Source: SHWB01 sp050246875
GTDB taxonomy: Bacteria > Pseudomonadota > Alphaproteobacteria > UBA6615
Direction of reading: 5' to 3'
Length of the DNA: 64,000 bases
NCBI GenBank assembly: GCA_050246875.1
Contig: JBFWVF010000004.1
Coordinates: forward strand, 124,001 to 188,000
Part shown: positions 27,347 through 39,187 of the stretch, in pieces
How the letters are laid out: each line of letters begins with the position of its first letter
Numbering within the stretch: the first letter of the stretch is position 1
Program-made: the position numbers and the translations under genes
Notes under the pieces: model-generated
Told to the model about the DNA's origin: nothing
The model's input: only the letters and a program-made list of their open reading frames with translations
Database searches by the model: none

Positions 27347-28670
27347 CGTCGGCCTGAGCTTCACCGGTCTGATCCTCGCATCTCTGTCCGGTCCGGCGGC
27401 AGGACAGGGTCGAGCCCCATCGCTGGTCCGCGATGCGGAGATCGAACGTATCATCCGCGACTACGCGACGCCAATTTTCGCGTCCGCGGGGCTGGAGCCC
27501 GACGCCGTCCGCATCCACCTTGTCAACGATCCAGCGCTCAATGCGTTCGTCGCCGGTGGGCAGCGGCTTTTCGTTCATACGGGGCTGTTGCTGCGCGCCG
27601 AGACGCCCAACCAGGTCATCGGCGTCATCGCCCACGAAGCCGGCCACATCGCCGGCGGGCATCTCGCGCGCCTGCAGGACGAACTGCGCAACGCCGAAGC
27701 CAAGTCGATCATCGCCTTCGTGCTGGGAACGGCGGCGGCCGTGGCGACCGGCGATTCGCGTGCCGCCGGTGCCGTCGTCGTCGGCGGCCAGGACATCGCA
27801 ATCAAGGATCTGCTGCGCTACACCCGCCAGCAGGAATCGGCGGCCGATCAGGCCGGCATGCGCTTCCTCGACCGTAGCGGCCAGTCGTCGCGCGGCCTGC
27901 TCGAGTTCTTCCGCATCCTGCAGACCAACGAGGCGCTGTCCGGGCGCGGCGGCAACCCGTACCTGATGACCCATCCGCTCACCAGCGACCGCATCACCAC
28001 CGTCACCAATCACGTCGCCCTGTCGCGCTGGTCCGATGCGCCGCCCACCCCCGGATTGCAGGCGCGGCACGACCGCATGCGGGCGAAGATCGCCGGCTTC
28101 CTCGCCAGTTTCGACGATGCCATGCGGCTGTTCCCCGAGACCAACAAGTCCCTGCCGGCCCGCTACGCCCAGGCCATCGCCTGGTACCGGCTGCCCGACC
28201 TCAAGCGTGCCTTGCCGCTCGTCGACGGCCTGATCGCCGAGGAGCCCGACAATCCGTGGTTCCACGAGCTGCGCGGCCAGATGCTGTTCGAGAACGGCCG
28301 CGTCGCGGAGTCCCTGCCGTCGTCGCAGCGCGCCGTCGACCTCGCGCCCGACGAGGCGCTGCTGCGAATCGGTCTGGCCAAGGCGCAGATCGAGACCGGC
28401 GACGAAAGCCTGCTCGAATCGGCCAAGCGCAACCTGCTGACGGCGCAGACCACCGAGGGTGACGTCCCGGAACTGTGGCGCCTGCTGGCCGTGGTGCATG
28501 GCCGCCTCGGCGAGACCGGTCTGACGGCGCTGGCGCAGGCCGAGTACGCGATGCGGCGCGGCGAACGGTCGCTGGCGCGCAACCATGCCAAGCGCGCCGA
28601 GGAACTGCTGCCGGTCGGCTCGCCAGGTGCTTTGCGGGCCCAGGACCTGTCTCGCCAGCTCGAACGCTGA
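27333..28670 (+). CDS. M48 family metalloprotease with TPR region (BepA-like)
   Basis: Periplasmic zinc peptidase of 445 aa. A GTG start with GGGAG upstream gives a signal peptide (SLIVGLSFTGLILASLSGPA), then the M48 domain with HEAGH (His101, Glu102, His105) and a third-ligand region QQESAADQAGMRFLD. The C-terminal 200 residues have TPR-like helix pairs. The domain plan matches BepA (YfgC), which guards outer-membrane protein assembly. The downstream DsbA-like gene on the same strand fits an envelope quality-control pairing. Confidence 0.9.
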   Translation: MRSLIVGLSFTGLILASLSGPAAGQGRAPSLVRDAEIERIIRDYATPIFASAGLEPDAVRIHLVNDPALNAFVAGGQRLFVHTGLLLRAETPNQVIGVIAHEAGHIAGGHLARLQDELRNAEAKSIIAFVLGTAAAVATGDSRAAGAVVVGGQDIAIKDLLRYTRQQESAADQAGMRFLDRSGQSSRGLLEFFRILQTNEALSGRGGNPYLMTHPLTSDRITTVTNHVALSRWSDAPPTPGLQARHDRMRAKIAGFLASFDDAMRLFPETNKSLPARYAQAIAWYRLPDLKRALPLVDGLIAEEPDNPWFHELRGQMLFENGRVAESLPSSQRAVDLAPDEALLRIGLAKAQIETGDESLLESAKRNLLTAQTTEGDVPELWRLLAVVHGRLGETGLTALAQAEYAMRRGERSLARNHAKRAEELLPVGSPGALRAQDLSRQLER

Positions 28671-28696
28671 CACCTTTCAAGGCTTCGTGATCCGCC

Positions 28697-28715
28697 GGCC
28701 GGCGGCTTGCCGGCC
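28697..28715. terminator. GC stem-loop after the M48 gene
   Basis: Seven-base arms GGCCGGC and GCCGGCC with a five-base loop, 27 bp after the M48 stop. A second stem (GGCGCC, loop GGAT, GGCGCC at 28743-28758) follows and is succeeded by only three T. Neither is a textbook intrinsic terminator; they may trim or partly stop transcription before the DsbA-like gene. Confidence 0.35.
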
Positions 28716-28782
28716 GACGTGCCGGGGCCCATCATCGCGCCGGGCGCCGGATGGCGCCGCCTTTGACGCCGGATCCTGTTCC

Positions 28783-29571
28783 ATGATCGACCGCCTGCTA
28801 CCCGCGCTGGCCGGCAGCCTGCTGGCCACGACCGTCGCGCTCGGGACATTCCCGGCCACCGCGCAGGACGACGCCGCGAAGCCCGCGACCGTCTTCGACG
28901 ACCGTGCCGCCGGCGAGATCCGCGACATCGTCCGCCGCTACCTCCTGGAAAACCCCGAAGTCATCGTCGAGGCCATCCAGGGACTGCAGGCACGGCAACG
29001 CGACGATGCCGAACGCCGGCAGCGCGTCGCGATCTCCGCCGCCGAGACGGAACTGCTGCGCCAGCCCGGCGACCCGTCCCTCGGCGCGCCCGGGGCACCG
29101 CTGGTGATCGTCGAGTTCTTCGACTACGCCTGCCCGTACTGCAAGACCATGGTCGACGTCCTGACGGGGCTGGTCGAACGGCACAAGGATGTCCGCGTCG
29201 TCCTCAAGGAATTTCCCATTCTCAATCCGGACTCCGAGGCGGCGGCGCGCACCGCCCTCGCCATCGCCCGGCAGGGCATCGACAAGTATCGCGACTTCCA
29301 CATCGCGCTGCTGCGCGCCAAGGCCCTGAACGAGACCGTCATCAAGCGCGCGGCGCGCGACGCCGGCGCCGACATGAAGAGGCTCGAAACCGACCTCAAG
29401 CTTCCCGCTATCGACGAGGCGATTGCCGCCAACCACGCGCTGGCGCGCCGGCTCGGCATCACCGGCACGCCCGCCATCATCATTGGCGACACGCTGGTGC
29501 CCGGCACGATCAGCGCCGAGGGCCTCGACCGCCTCGTCGGCGAGCTGCGCGAGAAGCGCGCGGCGAAGTAG
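28783..29571 (+). CDS. DsbA-family thiol-disulfide oxidoreductase (Com1-like)
   Basis: Exported 262-aa thioredoxin-fold protein. A signal peptide (ends near FPATAQ), a helical N-terminal segment (ENPEVIVEAIQGLQARQRDD) and then the DsbA domain with the CPYC active site (Cys117, Cys120) in FFDYACPYC and the cis-Pro loop GITGTPAIIIG. The extra N-terminal helical part before the fold is the ScsC/Com1-type arrangement. It oxidises or isomerises disulfides in the periplasm. Confidence 0.93.
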   Translation: MIDRLLPALAGSLLATTVALGTFPATAQDDAAKPATVFDDRAAGEIRDIVRRYLLENPEVIVEAIQGLQARQRDDAERRQRVAISAAETELLRQPGDPSLGAPGAPLVIVEFFDYACPYCKTMVDVLTGLVERHKDVRVVLKEFPILNPDSEAAARTALAIARQGIDKYRDFHIALLRAKALNETVIKRAARDAGADMKRLETDLKLPAIDEAIAANHALARRLGITGTPAIIIGDTLVPGTISAEGLDRLVGELREKRAAK

Positions 29572-29579
29572 CGGCCCGG

Positions 29580-30227
29580 CTATTCGGCGTCGGCCTGCTT
29601 TTCCGGCATCGCGGCCTGCACCGCCGGCAGGTCAAGACACGCCGCCTCGACCGCCGCGAGCACCGGCCAGCGCGCCATGTCGGCACCGAAGCGCCGCGCG
29701 TTGTAGAGTTGCGGCACGATGCAGCAATCGGCCAGCGTCGGCGCGTCGCCGTGGGCGAAGCGGCCGGTCGCCGGATGGCCGGCCAGCATCGCCTCGACGC
29801 CGTCGAGGCCCTCGTCGATCCAGTGGCGGTACCACACGCGCGTCCGCGTTGCCTCGTCGGTGCCGAAGCTGACGTCGAGGTGGCGCAGGACGCGCAGATT
29901 GTTGAGCGGGTGGATATCGCAGGCGATGGCCAGCGCGATGGCGCGCACGCGCGCGCGCCCGGCCGGGTCGGCCGGCAGCAGGCGCGGCGGGCTCGGCCGC
30001 GTCTCGTCGAGATACTCGATGATGGCGAGGGACTGCGTGACGACGGTGCCGTCGTCGTCGGCCAGAGCCGGCACGAGGCCCATCGGGTTGACCGCCCGGT
30101 AGGCCTCGCCGAGCTGATCCTTGCGACGGAGGTGGATGTACGCGCGCTCGGCGGCGAGGCCCTTGAGCGACAGCGCCATGCGGACGCGGAACGCCGCCGA
30201 CGAACGGAAGTAGTCGTATAGCTTCAC
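29580..30227 (-). CDS. maiA: Maleylacetoacetate isomerase / zeta-class glutathione S-transferase
   Basis: 215 aa with the N-terminal thioredoxin-like GST domain starting MKLYDYFRSSAAFRVRMAL. The RSSAAFRVR stretch corresponds to the SSCSxR(V/I)R signature of zeta GSTs, with a Ser kept at the glutathione-activating site; the QSLAIIEYLDE motif binds glutathione. Zeta GSTs isomerise maleylacetoacetate in tyrosine breakdown, but no other genes of that pathway are here, so the substrate is unproven. Confidence 0.85.
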   Translation of the reverse strand: MKLYDYFRSSAAFRVRMALSLKGLAAERAYIHLRRKDQLGEAYRAVNPMGLVPALADDDGTVVTQSLAIIEYLDETRPSPPRLLPADPAGRARVRAIALAIACDIHPLNNLRVLRHLDVSFGTDEATRTRVWYRHWIDEGLDGVEAMLAGHPATGRFAHGDAPTLADCCIVPQLYNARRFGADMARWPVLAAVEAACLDLPAVQAAMPEKQADAE

Positions 30228-30260
30228 GGCCTGTCCTCCCGGCCCCGCGCTCAGGCGGGC

Positions 30261-31664
30261 CTACAACAGTAACAGCGAGGCGAGGCCGAGGAAGGCGAAG
30301 AATCCGACCACGTCGGTGACCGTCGTCAGCAGCACCGGCGACGCCACGGCGGGGTCTATGCCCATGCGGTCCAGCGCCAGCGGAATGGCCACGCCGGCAA
30401 GGCCGGCGGCGAGCAGGTTGGCGATCATCGCCGCCGCGATGACGCCGCCGATGTGCGGCTCGCCGAACCATGCCCACGCCACGCCGCCCATGATGAACGC
30501 GAACAGGATGCCGTTGATGCCGCCGACGAGAACTTCCTTGCCGACGATGCGCAGCGCGTTGGCCGGCGTCAGCTCGCGCATGGCCAGCGCGCGGACCGCG
30601 ACCGTGAGGGTCTGCGTGCCCGCGTTGCCGCCCATCGAGGCGACGATGGGCATCAGGATGGCCAGCGCCACCAGCTTCTCGATCGCCGTGTCGAAGAGCG
30701 CGATCACCGCCGAGGCGAGGATGGCAGTGCCGAGGTTGACAAACAGCCAGGTGAAGCGCGCGCGCGTCGTGTCGAAGATCGCTTCGTAGAAGTCGTCCTC
30801 CTGCACGCCGCCGAGGCGCATGATGTCCTCTTCGGCCTCCTCGTGGATGACGTCGACCACGTCGTCGACGGTGATGACGCCGACCAGTCGCCCTTCGGCA
30901 TCGATCACCGGCGCCGAGACGAGGCCGTACTGGCGGAACAGCAGCGCCACCTCCTCCTGGTCGGCGTCGACATGCACGGCCCGCACGTCGCCATCGACGA
31001 TGTCGGCGATGGCAACCGGGCGCCGGCTGCGCATCAGGCGCGACAGCGGCACGACGCCGACCGGACGGCGCTGGGCGTCGACGACGAAGATCGAATAGAA
31101 GTCGCCCGGCAGGTGCTGGGCGCGCGCGCGCATGTAGTCGATGGTGTCGCCGACGCGCCAGTCGATCGGCACGGTGACGACCTCGCGCTGCATCAGGCGG
31201 CCGGCGCTTTCCTCCGGATAGGTCAGCGCCTGCTCGAGAATGGCGCGATCGGATGGCGACAGCTCGGCGAGAATGCGCGCACGGTCGTCCTCGTCGAGGT
31301 CGACGATGACATCCAGTGCGTCGTCCGAATCCAGTTCGGAGAGAGCCGCCGCCACTTCCTTCGGCGCCAGCAGCCCGATGACGGTTTCGCGCACGCCCTC
31401 GTCGAGGTAGGCCAGCGTCTCGGGGTCGAAGCGGTCGCGGATCAATTCGATGAAGCGCCGCCGCGCGTCCGGCGTCAGCAGTTCGATCAGGTCGGCGATG
31501 TCCGAGGCGTGCAACGGCGCGATGATGGCGCGCACGCCCTCGTCGTTGCCCGCCGCCAGTTCCTCCTCGACGGTGCGGGCGGCGACGGGATCGATGCCGG
31601 GCGCCGGCAGCAGATCCTCCGGCGGCGGCGCGGGGCGTTCGGTTTCGGGCGCGGTCTCGCTCAT
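30261..31664 (-). CDS. mgtE: Magnesium transporter MgtE
   Basis: Mg2+ channel of the inner membrane with cytosolic gating domains. The 467 aa show the MgtE N domain (about residues 45-135), paired CBS domains (about 140-260; the second includes GLVSAPVIDAEGRLVGVITV followed by DDVVDVI) and five membrane helices from about residue 290, including the conserved PIVASMGGNAGTQT near the pore. Mg2+ binding between N and CBS domains is known to close the pore. It is divergent from lipB across 219 bp in which I see no clear site. Confidence 0.95.
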   Translation of the reverse strand: MSETAPETERPAPPPEDLLPAPGIDPVAARTVEEELAAGNDEGVRAIIAPLHASDIADLIELLTPDARRRFIELIRDRFDPETLAYLDEGVRETVIGLLAPKEVAAALSELDSDDALDVIVDLDEDDRARILAELSPSDRAILEQALTYPEESAGRLMQREVVTVPIDWRVGDTIDYMRARAQHLPGDFYSIFVVDAQRRPVGVVPLSRLMRSRRPVAIADIVDGDVRAVHVDADQEEVALLFRQYGLVSAPVIDAEGRLVGVITVDDVVDVIHEEAEEDIMRLGGVQEDDFYEAIFDTTRARFTWLFVNLGTAILASAVIALFDTAIEKLVALAILMPIVASMGGNAGTQTLTVAVRALAMRELTPANALRIVGKEVLVGGINGILFAFIMGGVAWAWFGEPHIGGVIAAAMIANLLAAGLAGVAIPLALDRMGIDPAVASPVLLTTVTDVVGFFAFLGLASLLLL

Positions 31665-31883
31665 CGGCGCCCTCCCGTGCGGTTCGCGGGACGGCTCGCG
31701 CGGCCATGACCCGGCGCTGCGGCGCGCAGTTCCCTCGCCATGTCCGCTCTCCCAGACCGCGTCAGACGCCGGCGACCTTGCCGCCCGGGCCGCCGCGCGT
31801 TATGTGCGCCAGAAGCGCGTCCGGGGCAACCGTCGCGGCAAGACGGCGACACCGGGATGGCTGCCGGCAGCGGAGAGATGCCG

Positions 31884-32549
31884 ATGGGCAACAGCGACGG
31901 GCCCGAATGGCGCATCGAGACGGCGCCGGTCGACTACGCCGAGGCCGTGTCGGCGATGGAAGCGCGCGTCGCGGCGATACGAGCCGGCACGGCGCGCGAG
32001 CTCGTCTGGCTGCTCGAACACCCGGCCCTCTACACCGCCGGCACCAGCGCGCGCGATGCCGACCTGCTCGATGCCGGTGGACTGCCGGTCCATCGCACGG
32101 GCCGCGGCGGCCAGCTCACCTGGCACGGCCCGGGCCAGCGCGTCGTCTACGTCATGCTCGACCTCGCCCGGCGCGGCCCCGACCTGCGCCGCTACGTGCG
32201 TGGACTGGAAGGCTGGACGATCGCCGCCCTCGCCCACCTCGGCGTCGCCGGCGAGCGACGCGACGGGCGCGTCGGCATCTGGGTGGCGCGCGGCGGCGGG
32301 CGCGAGGACAAGATCGCCGCCATCGGCGTGCGCGTGCGCCACTGGGTCAGCTACCACGGCATCGCCATCAACGTGGCGCCGGACCTGCGCCACTACGCCG
32401 GCATCGTGCCTTGCGGCATCGCCGACGCGCGCTATGGCGTCACCAGCCTCGCCGATCTCGGAGTGAACGCCGGCATGATGGCCCTAGACGACGCCCTGCG
32501 GGCGACCTTCGTCGCAGCTTTCGCCGGAACGCCGGCCGCCACGGCCTGA
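31884..32549 (+). CDS. lipB: Lipoyl(octanoyl) transferase
   Basis: Moves octanoyl groups from acyl carrier protein to lipoyl domains of 2-oxoacid dehydrogenases and the glycine cleavage H protein. The family signature RGGQLTWHGPGQ, the Lys in EDKIAAIGVR and the catalytic Cys (about residue 177, in VPCGI) are present. I chose the third of three nearby ATGs (31884, MGNSDGPEWRIE, 221 aa) because GGAG lies 8 bases before it; the ATG at 31878 would be too close to that site. Confidence 0.94.
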   Translation: MGNSDGPEWRIETAPVDYAEAVSAMEARVAAIRAGTARELVWLLEHPALYTAGTSARDADLLDAGGLPVHRTGRGGQLTWHGPGQRVVYVMLDLARRGPDLRRYVRGLEGWTIAALAHLGVAGERRDGRVGIWVARGGGREDKIAAIGVRVRHWVSYHGIAINVAPDLRHYAGIVPCGIADARYGVTSLADLGVNAGMMALDDALRATFVAAFAGTPAATA

Positions 32550-32589
32550 CCCGCACCGATCGCCTGATTTTCGGGGGTTGGCGCCGCGA

Positions 32590-32621
32590 GAGCGCCCGGG
32601 CCAGCGGGGCCCGGGACGCTC
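32590..32621. terminator. Strong stem-loop between lipB and acyP
   Basis: A 13-bp stem (arm GAGCGCCCGGGCC at 32590-32602, pairing with 32608-32621, one bulged A) with a five-base loop, 40 bp after the lipB stop. No T run follows on either strand. It is the strongest hairpin of the non-coding parts and may act as a two-way transcript end for the convergent pair. Confidence 0.45.
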
Positions 32622-32641
32622 CCGGCGTCACCAAGGAAGGG

Positions 32642-32668
32642 GGGACCAAGTACGCGGTCCCGGGACCG
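32642..32668. other. Overlapping palindromes
   Basis: CGGTCCCGGGACCG at 32655-32668 is a perfect 14-base palindrome. Its left part can pair instead with GGGACC at 32642-32647 over an 8-base loop, so two exclusive foldings are possible. Direct neighbour of the stem-loop at 32590. Confidence 0.35.
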
Positions 32669-32697
32669 TTCATACACGAGCCCGACCCTTGTGCAAA

Positions 32698-32712
32698 CGA
32701 AAATCGTTCTCA
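32698..32712. promoter_or_regulatory. Fur-box-like site in the lipB-acyP island
   Basis: CGAAAATCGTTCTCA fits the 7-1-7 Fur pattern TGATAATnATTATCA at 10 of 14 places and lies inside a wider imperfect dyad (32692-32718, ending in TGC and GCA). The stretch 32690-32735 is far more A+T-rich than its surroundings. It is not upstream of any gene I can see. Confidence 0.3.
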
Positions 32713-32749
32713 CTCGCAAAATATTTTTGACGAAGGGCCGCTCCACCCC

Positions 32750-33049
32750 TCAGACCGTCGCCACCTGTTCGAACTCGACGGAGCCGTCGTCGGTGGCATC
32801 GATGCCTTCGACCTCCCGCACCCGCGCCTGCGGCGGACCTTTCGCCAGCATCGCCTCGACCGCCGCGACGGACTCGGCCTGCCCGATCAGCAGGGCTTCG
32901 ACCGTCTCACCGTCGGACAGGTTGCGCACCCAGCCGCGCAGACCGGCGGCGCGCGCCTGGCGCTGCGTCCAGGCGCGGAAAAAGACCCCCTGCACCTTGC
33001 CGCGCACGAAGACGCGGCGGGCCTCGCTCTGGTCGCCCGCACGGCTCAT
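32750..33049 (-). CDS. acyP: Acylphosphatase
   Basis: Small hydrolase of carboxyl-phosphate bonds. The ACYP signature VRGKVQGVFFRAWTQRQA with the phosphate-binding Arg, and GWVRN with the catalytic Asn, are both present. From the ATG at 33049 (AGGA seven bases before) the protein has 99 aa, close to family size; a GTG at 33088 would add 13 residues. It follows the carboxylase alpha-subunit gene by 49 bp on the same strand. Confidence 0.93.
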   Translation of the reverse strand: MSRAGDQSEARRVFVRGKVQGVFFRAWTQRQARAAGLRGWVRNLSDGETVEALLIGQAESVAAVEAMLAKGPPQARVREVEGIDATDDGSVEFEQVATV

Positions 33050-33098
33050 GGGGCCATCCTGCGGATCGTCGTCGCGGCCGGCAAGCACCCGGTCCGCG

Positions 33099-35081
<1,983 letters not shown>

Positions 35082-35181
35082 GGCGGCGGAAGGTAGGCGA
35101 GGGCGCGGAGTACCGCAATTGCCGCGTGGGCAGGCGGCCCGCTTGGCGAGACGCCAGCCTTGCGCGCATCATCGCGCCAGC

Positions 35182-37029
35182 ATGTCCGCCGTCAGCCCCA
35201 CCCGCTCCGCCCCTGCCGCCCGGGCCGCCTATGCCCGGCGCGTGCCGCTCGCCTGGTTGCTGGTCGGCGGAGCCACGCTCTTCGTGGCCCTGACCGTCGG
35301 CAGTGTCCTGGCGTTTACGCTGATCAATGCCCGCGACAGCACCTTCGCCCTGGTCCGCGACAAAGCATCCCTGGCCCTGACGCAGATGGAATCGAGCATC
35401 GCCGGCCTGCTCGACCCGGTCGAGCGGACGACCGGCGAGATGGCACGCCTGTTCGCCGCCGGCGCGCTCGACCTTGCGGACAACCGCACCAGGACCGTCG
35501 ATTCGTTCTCCGGCGCCCTCGTCGCCCTGCCGCAGGCAGCCGCCTTCGCCTTCGCACGCTACGATGGGACTGCCGTCATCGTCGCGCGCCTGCCCGACGG
35601 GAGCATTCGCGAAGTCGAGATGATCCCGACTTCCGCCCGCCGTATTGCACTGGCGCTGGAGCGCGCCACCACGCTCGGCGCCCCGGCCTGGGTCGAGCCC
35701 ATATGGCTGCCGGTGCTGAACCAGCCCATCGTCTCCGTCGTTGCCCCCGTATCGCACAACGGAACGAAGATTGGCGCCGTAGTCGCCTCGGTGACGCTCG
35801 GCGCCTTCGATACCTTTCTCGATCGCCAGCAGGCCGTCGGCGCGTTGCGTGCCTTCGTCCTGTACGACAGGCAATACGTGCTCGGCCATCCCAACAGCCG
35901 GGGCATCCGTGTCGATCCCGGCGAGGGTTCGACGGACGTACCCTTGCCTGCCATCACGGACCTGCAGGACCGGGCGCTCGATTTGATCGACGGCGGCAGC
36001 GAACGGATCGACGAGCTGCTCGACCCGCCGGCAATTGTCGATGCGCGTCTCGGCGACCGCCATGTCGTGCTGTTGCGCGATATCGCCGGCCGTGGCCCGC
36101 GGCAATGGACACTCGGTCTGGTTTTTGCCCGGGAGCAAGTCGGCGCGGAATTGCATCAACTCGCCATGACGGCAATTGCAGGTGCGGGCCTGCTAGTCGC
36201 CGCCATCATTCTTGCCTGGCTCGCGAGTCGCGCCCTGGCCGGACGCATCGCCGCCCTCACCGCGGCGGCCGACCGTCTGCGAAACCTGAACACAGCGGCG
36301 GCACCCGTGCCGCCTTCGCGCGTACGAGAACTGGACAACGCCGCGGAAGCATTCAATGCCATGGCGGGCGCGCTCGCCTGGTTCGTCACCTATGTGCCGC
36401 GTACGCTGGTCCAGCGCCTCATGCAGCGCGGCGACTCGGCGACAGCGGCTCAGGCCGTCGAAGTGACGGTGATGTTCACCGATATCCGTGGCTTCAGCAC
36501 GCTGTCGCAGGACCTCCCGGCCGGCGCGACGGCGAGTCTGCTCAACAATCACTTCGAATTGCTCGCGGCCGAAATCGAGGCCACCGGCGGCACCGTCGAC
36601 AAGTATATCGGCGACGGCCTGATGGCATTCTGGGGCGCCCCGGAACCGCGTCCGGACCACGCCGAGGCAGCACTGACCGCGGCGACGGCCATCGCCGGGG
36701 CCATCGCCGCCGACAATGCACGCCGGCGCGCGGACGGCCACCCGGCCATCGCCGTCCGCATCGGCCTGCACAGCGGCACCGTCGTCGTCGGCAATATCGG
36801 CAGCCGCTCGCGCCTCAACTACACCATCGTCGGCGACACGGTGAACGTTGCCGCCCGCCTCGAACAGCTCGGCAAGGAGCTCGCGGCCACGGACGACTGC
36901 GTCGTGCTGCTGAGCGACGCCGTGCGCGACGCCTGCCGACCGGCGCCGCCCCTGGTCGACTGCGGCGCGCACGCCTTGCGCGGCCGCGCCGGCACGCTGC
37001 GCGTCTGGCGCGTCGATACCGCTACCTGA
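35182..37029 (+). CDS. Membrane-bound class III adenylate/guanylate cyclase with sensor domain
   Basis: 615 aa. One membrane helix near residues 23-45, a large periplasmic sensor-like region (to about 330, Cache-like in pattern), a second helix (AGAGLLVAAIILAWLASRAL), a HAMP-like linker and a cyclase domain with both metal aspartates (Asp434 in FTDIRGFS, Asp478 in KYIGDGLMAFWG) and NYTIVGDTVNVAARLE. It should therefore be active; ATP versus GTP choice is open. The sensor half uses more TTG, ATT and GCA codons than neighbouring genes. It lies on the opposite strand between pccA and pccB and overlaps the next gene's 3' end by 8 bases. Confidence 0.88.
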   Translation: MSAVSPTRSAPAARAAYARRVPLAWLLVGGATLFVALTVGSVLAFTLINARDSTFALVRDKASLALTQMESSIAGLLDPVERTTGEMARLFAAGALDLADNRTRTVDSFSGALVALPQAAAFAFARYDGTAVIVARLPDGSIREVEMIPTSARRIALALERATTLGAPAWVEPIWLPVLNQPIVSVVAPVSHNGTKIGAVVASVTLGAFDTFLDRQQAVGALRAFVLYDRQYVLGHPNSRGIRVDPGEGSTDVPLPAITDLQDRALDLIDGGSERIDELLDPPAIVDARLGDRHVVLLRDIAGRGPRQWTLGLVFAREQVGAELHQLAMTAIAGAGLLVAAIILAWLASRALAGRIAALTAAADRLRNLNTAAAPVPPSRVRELDNAAEAFNAMAGALAWFVTYVPRTLVQRLMQRGDSATAAQAVEVTVMFTDIRGFSTLSQDLPAGATASLLNNHFELLAAEIEATGGTVDKYIGDGLMAFWGAPEPRPDHAEAALTAATAIAGAIAADNARRRADGHPAIAVRIGLHSGTVVVGNIGSRSRLNYTIVGDTVNVAARLEQLGKELAATDDCVVLLSDAVRDACRPAPPLVDCGAHALRGRAGTLRVWRVDTAT

Positions 37030-37549
37030 CGGCCGTGACGTTGAGGCTGATGAGACGACCGTTGGCGCGCATTGCCGAGGTGTCGCGGAACAGGCCATGC
37101 TCCTCGACGCGCCGGATATCGCGAAATCCCGCGCCCTGCAGGTAACCGCCGAGCAGCTCCCAGAACAGGCCGACCTTGTGGAAGTCGTAGGCGTCGCCCT
37201 GGGCGCCGAACATCATCTGCATGATCTTCAGCCGCGCCTCCCCGTTGCCGCGCGCCTGCAGGAAGAAGTCGCAGAGCACTTCGAGGTCCGGCACCGAGAC
37301 GCGCAGCATGCCGCCCGGCACGAGGACGCGGTGGCATTCGCGCAGCGCCCGCAGCAGTTCGTCCTGGTAGCCGAGATGCTCGAAGACGTGGCTGGCATAG
37401 ATCTCCGACACCGATCCTTCGCCCAGCATCGACATGTCGGTGCAGACGCCGACGATGTCGACCTCCGGCCGTTCCAGCGCGTCGAGGATGGTCCAGCCCT
37501 CGCGCCGCTCCTGCCCGCCGATGTGCAGCCTGATCGGAGCGTCGGTCAT
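37022..37549 (-). CDS. Small SAM-dependent methyltransferase-like protein (COG4627 type)
   Basis: 175 aa. The N-terminus IRLHIGGQERREGWTILD, then YASHVFEHLGYQ and RVLVPGGMLRVSVPDLE are the pattern of predicted SAM-dependent methyltransferases in which the usual first glycine loop is shortened. LGLFWELLGGYLQGAGF-like helices follow. Substrate unknown. The ATG at 37549 is 16 bp after the pccB stop, so it is probably the last gene of that transcript. Its stop lies inside the end of the convergent cyclase gene. Confidence 0.72.
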   Translation of the reverse strand: MTDAPIRLHIGGQERREGWTILDALERPEVDIVGVCTDMSMLGEGSVSEIYASHVFEHLGYQDELLRALRECHRVLVPGGMLRVSVPDLEVLCDFFLQARGNGEARLKIMQMMFGAQGDAYDFHKVGLFWELLGGYLQGAGFRDIRRVEEHGLFRDTSAMRANGRLISLNVTAVR

Positions 37550-37565
37550 GCGTCCTCGCGCCGCC

Positions 37566-39098
<1,533 letters not shown>

Positions 39099-39187
39099 GT
39101 CCCTGTCGCCCCTTTCGGCCCACGGTCGAAACCGGCCCGGAGATAGCAGAGCGCCGGGTGGGAGGCCAGCGGCCCCGGCAGCCGGGA

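Noticed and set aside
32432..32746. Small minus-strand open frame in the lipB-acyP gap
   Set aside because: It runs antisense into lipB, starts four bases after the acyP stop without a ribosome site and shows no motif; its composition is that of a shadow.
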